Origin: Taeniopygia guttata | Taxonomy: Eukaryota > Chordata > Aves > Passeriformes > Estrildidae | Reading direction: 5' to 3' | Length of the DNA stretch: 64,000 nt | NCBI RefSeq assembly: GCF_048771995.1 | Contig: NC_133027.1 | Location: 6,382,001 to 6,446,000, forward strand | Translations under genes and position numbers: made by a program | Notes under the pieces: generated by a model | The model's input: only the letters and a program-made list of their open reading frames with translations | Database searches by the model: none | What the model was told of the DNA's origin: nothing | Shown here: piece by piece, positions 48,801 to 57,902 of the stretch | Layout of the letters: every line of letters begins with the position of its first letter | How positions within the stretch are numbered: position 1 is the first letter of the stretch

Positions 48801-51800
48801 TGTCAGCCTGGGTTTGTCCCACATTCAGCATTTCTCAGAAAACCAACAACTTTGAGTGAGTTGGTTTTTCTTTTTAGGTTTATGAACATTAATTTTAGGT
48901 CATTTGTGGAATTTCATATTTGGATTAAAAGTACAAAAAAAAAGGACAATTTGTAGGCTTAGTGTCTCTCCACTGGGTTTGTTAAGGAAGTAAAATCTCT
49001 TTTTTATCAGCTCTGCAAGCAACTGCAGATAAATCAACTAGCACTAGGTCTCTGAAGCAATCAAACTTCCCCTTAAGAGCTACCTTCCACCTTTATTGAG
49101 TCTCCTTATCAACCAACACCTCTCAGGTCCCAGCCAGATGTGAAATGTGAGCCAAAGCCTGGTGAGAATAGGAAAAAGGGCTGCAGTGGCAAAAACTACA
49201 GATTATTTTAGAAAGTCATCTTTTGCAGATTGTGTCTCATCCCAGCTGAGACAGAGAGTGGGTGTATTCGTCTGTACATGGTTTTGCCCCCAGTTTGGTT
49301 ACCCAAAACACCCTAATCAGGACACAAACAGGGAAAATGCTTCAACTTTTACATAATTGTCAACAGCTGATTTCAAAGTTCAGGAAACACCCTCCTGTAC
49401 ACTCCCAATGATACACCAACGTCAGGGCAAGCTTTGAGACCTAACAAAGGTGAAGTGCTGGAAGCCTACCACTGTCAACACTTCTCTGCTATTATATTTA
49501 CTAACTCAGCTGCTGAGCTCATCAAAAGTTGCATTTTTAAATTAAAATGCCTAATTTGAGACACTGTAGGGAAGCTGCTCTACAGGGAGTGCAGAATACC
49601 ACCCTAAGTGGAGTCCTGCAGCACTCCTGAAACTAGCCACAGCTAAGGCATCACCATAAAGGCTGTGAGGATGAGCCACTTCCAATTAAGCAAGAGAAAG
49701 AGGAATTACACATATTAATCTTACAAGACTGTAGGAAAAAGAAGTTACAGGACAGCCCAGGCTCCTGCAGGGCTGTTTCAGCAGTGGTTTCCATTCAACC
49801 AATACTGCGACACAGTACAGAGTGAAATGGAGCAAGGAGAGCACAGGCACAAAAGCAGTGAATCCATCACAGGAGGAATCTCCTTGCTGCAGGGAGACTG
49901 CAGGGGTTTTCCTGCTGCATCCCAGCCCTGGTTCACCACAACTGCACAGATTTGTGCCAGCACATCACAGAGACAGGAAAAGAGGCTGGGCAAAGCCGTG
50001 TCCTTTCAGCCCAAACAGCAGGACAGCCAGAAGTTCAATCAGGACTGCAGTCTCAGTGAGAATGTTATTAAACATGGTTTAATACAAGTGAGGGCAACCC
50101 AATGCCATGAAGCAGAAGCACCACACAGGCTTTAAACCAGGTTGATTTTTAACAGCCTAACACCAGCCCTGATCAAGGCAGGATCACAATCCCTCAGTCA
50201 AAACCACACCTATGTTTCAGGGGTGGACATTACCTTTGGGAAGATCAGCGGTTGGTGGAACTTCATAGGGCTGCTCACCCACTTCGGTGCTCGATGAAGT
50301 CAAAGCCGTGTTCGGAAGGGACGCCGGAGAACCGCAGACATTGTCACTCTCCTTCGTCCCTGGCTTGATGACCACCATGTTTTTCGCAAAGCAGTCAGTG
50401 TAGGGTTTGCACTTCATCACACTAGAAGGCACATCAGAAAAGGTACCACGAGGGCACGGCTTGCACCTGACGTCTTCGGTCTCGGTTCCTTTCTTGCGGA
50501 CACCCCAGCCGACCCGGCACACCGTGTAAGGGACGCAGGTGTCGTTTGTCTGAAACGTACCAGACAGGCAAGTGCACTCGCGGTCGGTCAAGGCAGTACA
50601 ATGAGTTTTCTCAATCATTGGCAGTTCACATGGGTTCCTACAGGGGTGGCACCGCTCTATGCCGTTCTCATGCTTGGTAAAGGTCCCATCTGGACAAGGG
50701 CTGCACTCTCTTAAGGTACTTTTCGTACAGTGCTTAGACACGTAGGTTCCTGCAGGACATTTGTCACAGGTCAGCTCTTCGTTGGTGGCACGGTCGAGGT
50801 GGCGGTACTTGCCAGGGGAGAGGCTGATGGCATTCTGCTCAGAGGTCAGCTTCGACTGACCATCAGCGGTGCCAAGGAGCATGAGCAGCTGGAAAACAAA
50901 CAGGAGGTATCAGCCAACAGCTGCATGCAAATGGAGCCTTCTCTATCAACGACCCCCTGTAGGATCACATGGGATGTCCCAGAGCTGTGGGACCACAGAC
51001 AAGTTATTATGGCCACAGGAGGGACCTCAGCGAGGCTGGAGGGGAATGGAACCGGTGTAGGTGGCAGCACGCTCTCCAGACACATCCCCAGCTACGATTA
51101 TAATTGCTTAAACTTGACACCACACTTCTCGGTGAAACTAAGCATCATTTACACTGCAACCCTGCCAGGGTGGTAAATACTGCTAATTGTGTTTCAGCAG
51201 TACGTGCTACCTGGCCACCCCAGGAGAATTCAGACCAGCTTTGCATTTCAAGGCTGAGAGGCTGCAGCACGAGGCAGGCACTCACTGACAAGACAAAAAA
51301 CACACGCAGATGGCAGCTCTGACCTGTAAAACTTTCCTTCCCTATTTGTTAATCTGCACTTGTTCAAATAGTTACCTTTCTGAGTAACACAAACCAGGAT
51401 GAAATCCAGGCTAGCGGCTGTTTCTGGGCTATTTCTCAGTTCCTCTGCCTTTCCACGATTTTTTATGACCCGGTGCAAGTGTTGGGTTTGGCGAGACCGC
51501 AAGGGATGTTCTACTTTGAGCCTCCAACCACATCTGAACCCACTCTGAACAAGCTGCATTAGCAACAGGAGAAAAAACCTGGTGCTATTTTTACGCTCTT
51601 CAAGGAACTCTGTGTAACTCAGCTTCTCATTGCATCAGACACAGGTAAAAGGACACCAGCTTTTAGACACTGAACTGGAAGCAACTGGGCTTTGCTATAA
51701 ATTCATCTCTGTCTACTGACCTCCAATCCCAAAGCTGTATTCCCTTAATTCCTTTGCAATGATGCTTCTCCATCCCAAAGAGAACCTCCATCTATCAAGA

Positions 51801-54800
51801 AGCATCCCTGCTTCCTCCAGAAGACCTCTGGTCCATAGATTTAATGTCATTTATAACAGCAGAGATAAGTCAGCAAGAACAAAAGGCATATCAAAAGAAA
51901 GGCTGACACAACCTCACACAGCATGCAAAGCAATAGGAAACATGTTTCCAATCAGCCACAGGCTAAGTTTGGAGGGACGGAGGGCAAGTCACTGTTATCT
52001 TGAATTTTCAAACATTTTCTACACTGAAGGTAAAAAGACCAGAGATCCTAATGCTGCTCAGCTGCAGAGCCAAGCACATAAATCACTTGGCTGTGTTATA
52101 CAATCCATCGCCTCTTGCTCTGCTACCTATTCTGGGCTATCAGCCAACAAGAATATATTCAGAAGATAAAAAAAAAAAATAGAAAAGGTTCCCAACAACA
52201 TGACTCTGCAGAAGGCACATAGCGGCAGAGCCGCAAGCTGCGCCGCATCATTTTTGGTGCAGTCTGTCGCTTCCTGGAAACACACAGCACATTTCTGTTT
52301 CACCTGCTAAATAATTTACAGCTTGGGATTTGTACAAAACACTTAATTTTTTTTTTTTTAATTTAGTTTTCTGCCCCTGAAGCAGCAATTACAGAGTAGG
52401 CAGAAGCAGGCAAGCCCGCAGGAGCTGACGAGGATCCTGCAGTGGCTAGACTAATTACAGCACGTCAAATTAAAAAGCGGGACTGCCCTGGCAGGCAGCA
52501 AAGGCTTACAGGATGCATTTTACTTTTCCCCTCCCCTAAGACACGATTTAACAAAGTGCTTAGCTGGCTCTAAGGAAACCTGCCACCCTCCCCTGTAATC
52601 TCCATGACGCATCCCTGAATTAGCAAACTGGCTCTTAAGGTGACAGGAGGGGTCACCTGTGTTACTCACCCTGCTCCCGTGCCAGCGCTGAGCAGGACAG
52701 GGTGACAGGAGAGGCAGGACAGGCAGTGGCTCTTCTGCCTCACCAGGAGTGAGCTGAATGCTGCTGTCTCAGAGTCTGATTTCTCGCTCTGCATCAAGCT
52801 AGACTTTGGGAAACCCGTGGACAGCCCTGCTACAAACATGTGCCATGGGTTCCCTCCTGTTCTCCCCATTCCAGCATCTTCCCATCCCTCACCCGGGCAA
52901 CCAAAGCCTGTAATAGCACTAGGTTTGAGTTGGCTTTTTTGAGGTTTTTTTTAAAACCCTATCTCAAGAAAAGCAGTGCTGGTATTTTTGAACATCTCAA
53001 GATCTTCAGCTGCACATGCACTTCCAAGGGAGAACAGCAAGTTCCAGTGGGGGATGGCTAAGCAGCATTGAGCATCTGCTATTTATTCAGACTGGCATTT
53101 CTGCTCTCTAAAATAATCCAACTGCTCAGGTTTTGCAGCACCCAGATCTCTGAAAGCGAAGGCCAGGAGAGGAGGACGTCTTCAGCAAAAAGGAGTGTCT
53201 CCTGGTTTGTCTCTCACCCTCAGGGCTGCCCAGCAGCACACAGACCTGGACCTTTTTGGCTGACACTCCCAGTTCCAGTGGAAAAAGCAAGTAAAGTAAT
53301 GAAGTGAGCTCTGCTGAGCCACTGCACTCCATTTCATTACTCTGCTACCAAAGGAAGTGTACAGGGTAACAGAAAAAAACACAGAAAAAACCACAATGGG
53401 TGCAAGACAACACTAAAGAGCAGACTCGGTTTCAGCAGTTTCAGCAATGCTCTCCATGCCCCATACAGGAACAAAGAAGGGCTTTTAATGGGATGGAGTC
53501 CCTTTCCAAAAGGGTCAAGCAAGACAGGGTGGCCACAAGCCAGAAGAGCATCCCCAACTCAGGACCAACACCCTGCACCACCCAGGCAAAGGCACCTCCC
53601 AGCCACCTTCACCTATTTCAGCACATGAAGGCTTTATGGTGTGTGGAAGTGTGATCAGCCTGGGGAACACTATCATTCTGGCCTCCTCACAGCAAGAAAC
53701 ACTCAGACAAGGGGACCTCCACATTCAGCTGCAAACAAACCCTCGAGGCAGCAGTACCCCACAGCTGGTGTGGGCACGACCCACCTCAGCACCACCCAGC
53801 CTGATGACCCCATCTCAGAAGGTGCCTCTGTGCTGTGCTACCATCACCCTTTTGCAATAACTGTGCTGCAAGGAGACCTGACGGGCAATCTGCACAGGAG
53901 ACAGCTCTTAGGGCAGGTGGGAGCACAAACTGCTTTGGCATGTACACAGAGGATGCAGCCACAAACACCTGAGAAACCCGGTCCAGTGGTTGGCATATCT
54001 GCCCATGGCAGGGGTTTTGGAACTAAATGATCTTTAAAGTCCCTTCCAACCCAAAGCCATTTGTGATTCCATGAATATAGCATCTCCTTCAGGGACTCAA
54101 ACCTGCACAGTGAGTCAAAACACCAGCAGAAAGCTGGTGAATCAACTTGCTGTCCTGGAATTTGTGTCCTAAAATGCTGCAACACTGAGATTGTCATAAC
54201 CTCAGGTTGTGTACAGTGCTGCCTTGCTGCCGGACTTGTGGGGACACAGAAATAAATCAAAAATGAAGGTACAAATTTTAAAAAATTAAAACAACCCAAA
54301 ACATGAACCGCAGATAAACACAGGGCACTTGATCCTGGTAAAGAAGAGCAGGAGCAGAGACCTGTAAGTAAGCAGGGACCAATAGTGCTAAAACTGATAC
54401 TCTGGGAATGGTTTCCAAGCAAAACCAGCAGAATTTGGTTGAAGTGGCAGCTGGCTCTGTGGCATTGCCTTGGCACAGGCTCGGGATGAGCTGCACTGCC
54501 TGCCGCCCTTCCCAGAGGTCAGCTGCACCCTTTGCCGACACTACTGGGAAAGTGCTTGCAACATTAAAGTAAAAGAAATAAACACATATAAACACCAGAA
54601 AGACAAATAAAGTGGTCTGGAAGTTTTACGGTAACTTGGCAGACTGAAGGAGAAACGTCCTGGCCTGATCACTGTAAAAAGTATCAAATTACTTAGTCCA
54701 AAAAAAGTTGCCTGTGAGGAGAGTACTGAAGAGTAAGGCAAATTTCTGCTTCTTGCAACATGACCAGCTATTTCAGCTGGTTTGGGGTTTGTGAAATGAG

Positions 54801-56616
54801 AGTCCGGGACTCACTGCTCAGCAGTTCCTTTACTCCATCTCAAGAGCGAAACACAGGGAGTGGAGTGAGCCAGAACAGCAGCACTACAACATCTGGTCCC
54901 CATGAAGGAAAACCCAGCACCCAACCCTGCAGCCAGCACGGACCAGAGCTCGGGAGCATCCCTGCCAGCCACGGTTTTGCTCCAAACAAATGAAATCCTC
55001 CAGCTTTCCAAAAGCCCCAAGCTGAAGTAAGGTGATGTCGTTCTGGTTTTCCAGGCAAGGGTAGTGGGGGAGATGGTGGAAACTACTTTGCAGAAGTCAG
55101 TGGGGTCCTAAAAAATCCACCAAGCAAATGAAATCACAGCCAACACCAGCCCAACACAACTGCTGCCAAGCTGCTACTGCTCCAAAACCCAGCAGCCAGC
55201 CAGGTTTGGGATTGCTGTACTAGAAGACCCACAAGCTATCCCTTTGAACATACTTCCCTTGAACACACTTCCTCCGGGCTAGAAAGACATGAACTCCTTG
55301 TGTGACCAAAAGGAGATGCCCAAAATGTTGAAGGTATTGGATGAAATGCCAAAGAGGATCCTGCCAGCTCACAAGCAAATAGCAATTTTGCCTTGCTTGC
55401 TTGTATAATCACACACACAGGAGTGAGAACACACTCACACAAGTAACATACATGTGTATTTCCTGAGAGTCTTGCTTCATGCCCCAAAATTGTTGCTGTA
55501 TTTCCCCACACCTTTATATCACTCCTTTTGTCCATCTCTTCCCTCTATACCCACCGTTCCCAACTGACCTCCAGGATCCCAGCTGGAGCTGCATATCTCA
55601 AACTCCCCATCAGCATCTCATCTCCCAGACGTGCAGCAGCACTGGCTTCTCCCGGCTCGCTTTTCCCAGCGGGAATCCAGCACTCGGGAGCGCCCAGCCA
55701 GCACCAAGCACGGACCCCGTCTGCTCCGCCACTGCGCCAAGTTCCCCTTCGCCTCCAGAGCAACGAGGCTGTTTCCTGGCTAATGCCCTTCCAGCTTCAG
55801 ATTATTTGTTGTTTACTCGGATTCCTGTCGAGCCAGCGCCAGCTTGCTCAGACCCACCTTGAGTTCAAGAGCAAGTGCTCCCCTGGGTTACACAACTCAG
55901 CCGCAGCAGCTGCGGCGTCTGCCTGACACACCGAATTACTGTCTCTCCCCAAAGAGACGGGATGGAGCCCTAGAGCGCTGACTGGGAAGTGCCCTGCCTG
56001 GGAAGGTAAAAGGGGAGATAAAGCTGCCGGAAAACACTTCCGCGATAAGCCAGGGGAGCTGCCTGCCATTCCTAGCGGGGAGTTTTACTGCCCGTCCAAA
56101 GGGTGGCACGAACAGCAGTGCGGAGGGAGGGAGGGATGGACGGACGGATGGATGGATCCCTCTCCAGCGCCGAGCTCCCGGCGCAGCGCAGAGAGCAGAG
56201 CGGGGATCCGCTCGGCTGTGGCCGTGCGGCACAGCCCGGCTGGGGGATGCCGCCGCCTGCGCTAGCAGGGATGGGGAGGATGGATATCGCAGGGAATATC
56301 GCACCTAGCCGGCGTCCCCTACCGGGACCCGAGGCTGGAGCGGGCAGCAGCCCCGGGGAGGGCGCAGCGGAGCCCCGCACAGCCCCCGGCAGGCGGAGCG
56401 GGGTCAGCAGGACACCCGAGCACCCTCCCGTCCTGCCCAGCTGCCCCAGGCGGGGCAGGAGGCGCGGGCGGGCAGCCCCGCACTGCAGCGCATCCCCACC
56501 CACGCCGCGGCCACGCGGATGCTGCGCGGGCACGGCCGGATCCCCGCGCTCCGCACACTCACCGCGAGGATGCCGGCCAACCCGGCGGAGCTCCGGCTCG
56601 CCGCGGCGGCCCCCAT
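22718..56616 (-). CDS. TNFRSF21: TNFRSF21 (death receptor 6), whole gene, 6 coding exons plus one probable cassette exon
   Basis: Type I membrane receptor of the TNF receptor superfamily. In mammals DR6 signals through its death domain (TRADD, JNK, NF-kB), binds the amyloid precursor protein ectodomain, promotes axon pruning and restrains T-helper and B-cell responses. The spliced product is 640 residues against 655 in human. Order: signal peptide about 1-28; cysteine repeats about 42-80, 82-123, 125-159 and 162-203 (18 cysteines); stalk about 205-335 with sequons at N133 (in repeat 3), N239, N265 and N270; transmembrane helix about 340-357 ending at Cys356, which matches the palmitoylated cysteine of human DR6; death domain about 405-490; proline-rich linker about 500-520; conserved C-terminal segment ending SHLPDLL. 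Exon phases agree at every junction and all introns are GT-AG. Span 22718-56616; coding parts are listed separately. Identification rests on long runs of identity with mammalian DR6 recalled from knowledge, so the family call is very secure. Confidence 0.98.
22948..23939 (-). other. TNFRSF21: TNFRSF21 intron 5
   Basis: 992 bases, GT-AG, phase 1. Its last ~225 transcribed bases are almost wholly the 54-bp minisatellite. Confidence 0.92.
22961..23172. repeat. 54-bp minisatellite, four copies, in the last intron
   Basis: Unit starts at 22961, 23015, 23069 and 23123, the last slightly short. Copies 1 and 2 appear identical; copies 3 and 4 share CAAGAAAC in place of CACAAAAC and GGCTTGG in place of GGCCTGG. 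Each unit holds a near-palindrome (AACCAGG/CCTGGTT; the second arm is CTTGGTT in copy 3 and incomplete in copy 4). The array occupies the branch-point and pyrimidine-tract region of the exon 6 acceptor. The unit is a multiple of three with no stops in one frame per strand, so long ORFs across it are repeat artefacts. Confidence 0.95.
23940..24159 (-). CDS. TNFRSF21: TNFRSF21 exon 5 (proline-rich linker and conserved serine-rich motif)
   Basis: 220 bases, residues 492-564 plus one base. The acceptor is CCCCCCAAAG, then CTGGAAGGT at 24159; the donor GTACCA at 23934-23939 leaves phase 1. It encodes [11 protein letters not shown], then a Pro/Ser-rich stretch ([16 protein letters not shown]), then strongly conserved blocks [17 protein letters not shown] and [18 protein letters not shown]. 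The linker differs from mammals in length and composition, while the second half is almost unchanged. Confidence 0.96.
24945..25226 (+). mobile_element. CR1 LINE 3' fragment (intron 4)
   Basis: Sense CR1 of a subfamily distinct from most others here: GGTATTAGGAAAAATTTATT, AGTGGTGAAATCACCATCCC, AGCTGGGGACATGGGTTAA, GGTGGACTTGGCCGTATTGG, and tail ACAATTCTATGATTCTGTG. Lies between exon 5 and the cassette exon. Confidence 0.9.
26702..26755 (-). CDS. TNFRSF21: Probable in-frame cassette exon of TNFRSF21 (18 codons)
   Basis: 54 bases, phase 0 on both sides, lying between exon 4 (ends phase 0) and exon 5 (starts phase 0), so inclusion keeps the frame. The acceptor region on the minus strand is a pyrimidine-rich GGGTCTCTCTTTGCAG, with a perfect CTAAC branch-point match at 26782-26786, about 27 bases upstream. 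The donor is AAG|GTGAGA at 26696-26701. It encodes [18 protein letters not shown] with no stop, and 16 of 18 third positions are G or C, like the known exons and unlike the flanking intron. The insertion would fall just after the last death-domain helix. It is not part of the human DR6 protein as I know it. Exon status is inferred from splice signals, phase and composition, not from transcript data. Confidence 0.68.
27092..27148. repeat. Two-copy 35-bp purine-rich tandem repeat (intron 4)
   Basis: GACAGAAGGGGATAGGGGCA occurs at 27093 and again at 27128, with similar AG-rich spacer. Confidence 0.9.
30413..30588 (-). mobile_element. CR1 LINE 3' fragment (intron 4)
   Basis: Antisense tail AAATGGTTTGGGTTGGAAGG, then CACCCTGCCATGGGCAGGGA, AACCTGGCCTTGAACACTTA and CAGGGATGGGGCATCTACAA. 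5' truncated. Confidence 0.88.
33250..33515 (-). CDS. TNFRSF21: TNFRSF21 exon 4 (death domain)
   Basis: 266 bases, residues 403-491. The acceptor is CCCCGCAG, the exon starts at 33515 and completes the split glycine codon; the donor GTAACG at 33244-33249 leaves phase 0. Residues from [20 protein letters not shown] to [16 protein letters not shown] are essentially identical to the mammalian DR6 death domain, including the WKDIYQFL and [14 protein letters not shown] helices. The last codon is Pro where human has Gln. The exon is very GC-rich at third positions, unlike the surrounding AT-rich intron. This domain mediates homotypic interactions with adaptors such as TRADD. Confidence 0.98.
34560..36730. 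repeat. Cluster of AT-rich, TATATG-type stretches (intron 3)
   Basis: Three AT-rich low-complexity blocks (about 34575-34755, 35515-35665, 36635-36720), all built from ATAT, TATGTA and ACACAT words, separated by ordinary sequence. A T21 tract is at 35288-35308. ORFs here are artefacts. Confidence 0.85.
36791..36846. repeat. Compound microsatellite (TA)21 then (AG)n (intron 3)
   Basis: Forty-two bases of uninterrupted TA dinucleotides at 36791-36832, then about six AG units. Likely polymorphic in length. Confidence 0.97.
38625..38820 (-). mobile_element. CR1 LINE internal fragment (intron 3)
   Basis: Antisense segments from the part of CR1 just upstream of the usual 3' pieces: TAAGGTCCCCCTGAGCCTCC, TTTTCTCCAGGCTAAACACC, CAGCTGCTTCTCCTCAGACC and CTCTGGACACTGCTCACCTC. 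No tail. Its left edge is one arm of a 32-base inverted repeat (38560-38638). Confidence 0.82.
40315..40892 (+). mobile_element. CR1 LINE 3' fragment, longest in the window (intron 3)
   Basis: About 575 bases in sense orientation. It includes the more upstream sections (CAGTTCTGGGGTCCCCAAC, GGACCTGCTAAATCAGGTCC, GGCTACAGAAGAAAAGGCTC) and the usual 3' part (GGAAGAAATTCTTTCCTGTG, GAGGCTGTGGCTGCCTCACC, AGTGTTCAAGGCCAGGCTGG). It ends at ATGATCTCTATTTTTT without a normal tail. Confidence 0.9.
47116..47137. repeat. Interrupted poly-C tract (intron 3)
   Basis: C9-A-C8 preceded by CCCT on the + strand; the transcript strand reads as G runs. Confidence 0.95.
47724..47739. repeat. Poly-G tract, 16 bases (intron 3)
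   Basis: Sixteen uninterrupted G on the + strand, about 300 bases inside the intron from the exon 3 donor. Exact length in an assembly is often unreliable. Confidence 0.95.
48040..48537 (-). CDS. TNFRSF21: TNFRSF21 exon 3 (stalk, transmembrane helix, juxtamembrane region)
   Basis: 498 bases, residues 237-403, phase 1 at both ends. The acceptor CTCCCACAG is followed by GTCTG at 48537; the donor is GTGAGC at 48034-48039. The first ~95 residues are a Ser/Thr/Pro-rich stalk with sequons at N239, N265 and N270 and little similarity to mammals. From [11 protein letters not shown] the sequence is almost identical to mammalian DR6: transmembrane run [15 protein letters not shown], basic stop-transfer [12 protein letters not shown], then DPSAIVEK and [16 protein letters not shown] leading into the death domain. 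An open frame continues past the donor for two codons (Glu-Gln) to a stop, so intron retention would give a membrane-anchored receptor without a death domain. Confidence 0.97.
48538..50233 (-). other. TNFRSF21: TNFRSF21 intron 2
   Basis: 1696 bases, GT-AG, phase 1. No repeat element or further exon was recognised. Confidence 0.9.
50234..50888 (-). CDS. TNFRSF21: TNFRSF21 exon 2 (rest of signal peptide and all four TNFR cysteine repeats)
   Basis: 655 bases, residues 19-237. The acceptor reads TTTTCCAG at 50889-50896 and the donor is GTAATG at 50228-50233, leaving phase 1. All 18 extracellular cysteines (59, 62, 72, 80, 83, 98, 101, 105, 115, 123, 125, 136, 142, 160, 163, 178, 184, 203) fall in this exon, in the spacing of four TNFR repeats. 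Stretches such as [17 protein letters not shown] and [15 protein letters not shown] are nearly invariant from mammals. One sequon is at N133. The segment after C203 is much more divergent and begins the stalk. An internal ATG at 50882 could serve as a start, but splicing to exon 1 gives a better signal peptide. Confidence 0.97.
50889..56562 (-). other. TNFRSF21: TNFRSF21 intron 1
   Basis: 5674 bases, GT-AG, phase 0. It holds one CR1 tail (53968-54080); the first ~450 transcribed bases belong to the CpG island. No embedded gene was seen. Confidence 0.9.
53968..54080 (+). mobile_element. CR1 LINE 3' tail fragment (intron 1)
   Basis: GCCCATGGCAGGGGTTTTGG, GATCTTTAAAGTCCCTTCCA and tail CCATTTGTGATTCCATGAA, in sense orientation. 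Confidence 0.85.
56563..56616 (-). CDS. TNFRSF21: TNFRSF21 exon 1 (start codon, first part of signal peptide)
   Basis: 54 coding bases give residues 1-18 ([18 protein letters not shown]). The start sits in an ideal Kozak context (GCCACCATGG on the minus strand) inside the CpG island. The donor GTGAGTG follows at 56556-56562, phase 0. Joined to exon 2, which begins [10 protein letters not shown], this forms a normal hydrophobic signal peptide. Human DR6 has a longer and different N-terminus before its signal peptide. The 5'UTR lies above 56616 and its start cannot be placed from sequence alone. Confidence 0.93.
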
Positions 56617-56700
56617 GGTGGCGGGGCCGGGGCTGCGGGCGAGGCGCTGCCTCAGGCGGCGGGGCGCGGGGCCGGCGGCGGCCGGGCGCCCATGGCGGGG

Positions 56701-56750
56701 GCCGGGCCGGGCCGGGCCGAGCCGGGCCGGGCCGAGCCGGGCCGGGCGGG
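56701..56750. repeat. Pentamer minisatellite (GCCGG)n in the promoter
   Basis: Ten successive 5-base units on the + strand: seven GCCGG, two GCCGA and a final GCGGG. It lies 85-134 bases upstream of the start codon, so it is in the 5'UTR or core promoter. The + strand has regularly spaced GGG runs and could form G-quadruplexes. Confidence 0.9.
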
Positions 56751-56773
56751 GCGGGGGCCCAGCCGCGCTCCCA

Positions 56774-56799
56774 CCTGCCCTGCCCTGCCCTGCCCTGCT
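56774..56799. repeat. Pentamer repeat (CCTGC)n in the promoter
   Basis: Five tandem CCTGC units plus a partial copy, 25 bases beyond the (GCCGG)n array. Same unit length, different sequence. Confidence 0.9.
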
Positions 56800-57059
56800 G
56801 CGGGGCCGCCGCGCGCGCTCTGCCGCGGGGGCGGCGCGCGCGTGGGGGCGGCGCGCGGGGCCGGGGCGGGGCCGGCGCTGGCGTCACCCGCCCGCGCGCC
56901 CGGCGCGCTCCCCTCCCGTGCGCGGACCCCGCCGCGGGCGCGCGCCCCGCCCGGGCCTGGGCGCGGCCCCGCGGGCGCGGAAATCGCGGGCGCGTGTGGG
57001 TGCTCGGCACCTCCGGGGAGAATTGTGTTCGGCTTAATCGTCGTGTTCTCCGGTGTCAG

Positions 57060-57265
57060 AAATACAGGGAAGAGCTGTTTCGCAGAAGGGGTGGTGAGCG
57101 CTGGCACAGGTTGTGCAGAGAAGCTGTGGAGCTCCATCCCTGCCTCAGCCCTCATCCCGAGGCCAGCTGGGACAGGGCTCTGAGCAGCCTGGTCTAGTGG
57201 GTGCCATCCCTTCTGTTGGAACTAGACAGCCTTTAAATGTCCGTTCCAACCTAAACCACTCTGTG
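57060..57265 (+). mobile_element. CR1 LINE 3' fragment at the edge of the CpG island
   Basis: Sense CR1 with GGCACAGGTTGTGCAGAGAA, GCTGGGACAGGGCTCTGAGC, CTGTTGGAACTAGACAGCC and a partial tail ACCACTCTGTGGGA. Begins about 50 bases beyond the GC-rich island and likely fixes its outer boundary. Confidence 0.85.
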
Positions 57266-57857
57266 GGAATCCAAGGCTTCCCTCTGGCTGCCCTGGCAGG
57301 TCTGAGACCCTGGCAGGGGGTCAGGAACCCCTCTGGACAGAGCCCCCAGAGACACTGTCTGTGATCTCTGTCCATGGAGAGGAGTTTTCAATCTTACAGG
57401 ATGAATTACAAGCTTTAAGTGTTTGATAAGAGTAATAATTAAGTGTGACACAGGTGCAAAAGTAAAATTTTAAATTTCTAGATTAGGAGTTCAAAAGGGA
57501 CAAGATAGAGGAATTAGGTGTGTCTTGTCCTTTTCCTCCTTCTTCATGCCCTCCATGTTTCACTGTAGTGTTGGCATTTTTCTATTAGTTTAGGCTGGGG
57601 ACACACTGTTCAACGTAGATAATAAATATTAGCACATTATTGTAAATATAATACACGTAGTTTCTAGTATATAATGTTTATACCATCCCACTGAGGGGCA
57701 GAGCCCCACACGCTGCCCTGCAAGACAAACCTACGGCAGGGCAGCAGAACTTGTTATAAATAAGAAAAAATAAACAACCTTAAAAACAACACAAACAAAT
57801 TATAGCTTCTTCTTTAGCAACAGAGCAGAAAGACAAAGACTTTCTACAATCTCAAAA

Positions 57858-57902
57858 TCACCAATACCCACAAATTCCAACACCACTCTATGACTCTATG
57901 AA
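57858..57902 (+). mobile_element. Possible CR1 tail remnant
   Basis: Only AATTCCAACACCACTCTATG and ACTCTATGAA survive; they resemble a CR1 terminal repeat. Too short to be sure. Confidence 0.4.

Larger units (their letters stand above)
56100..57010 (-). promoter_or_regulatory. TNFRSF21: CpG-island promoter of TNFRSF21
   Basis: About 900 bases of very GC-rich, CpG-dense DNA surround exon 1, in sharp contrast to the rest of the window. Several GC-box-like GGGGCGG or CCGCCC motifs occur around 56825-56875. No TATA box is evident, consistent with a dispersed-start housekeeping-type promoter. The island extends into intron 1 (56100-56560) and stops abruptly near 57010. It contains two pentameric tandem repeats. 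The exact transcription start is not determinable here. Confidence 0.85.

Noticed and set aside
56103..57197. 364-codon + strand and 312-codon minus-strand open frames over the CpG island
   Set aside because: Long frames are expected where stop codons are rare in GC-rich DNA; the translations are Arg/Gly/Pro/Ala low-complexity and run from the promoter into a CR1 fragment.
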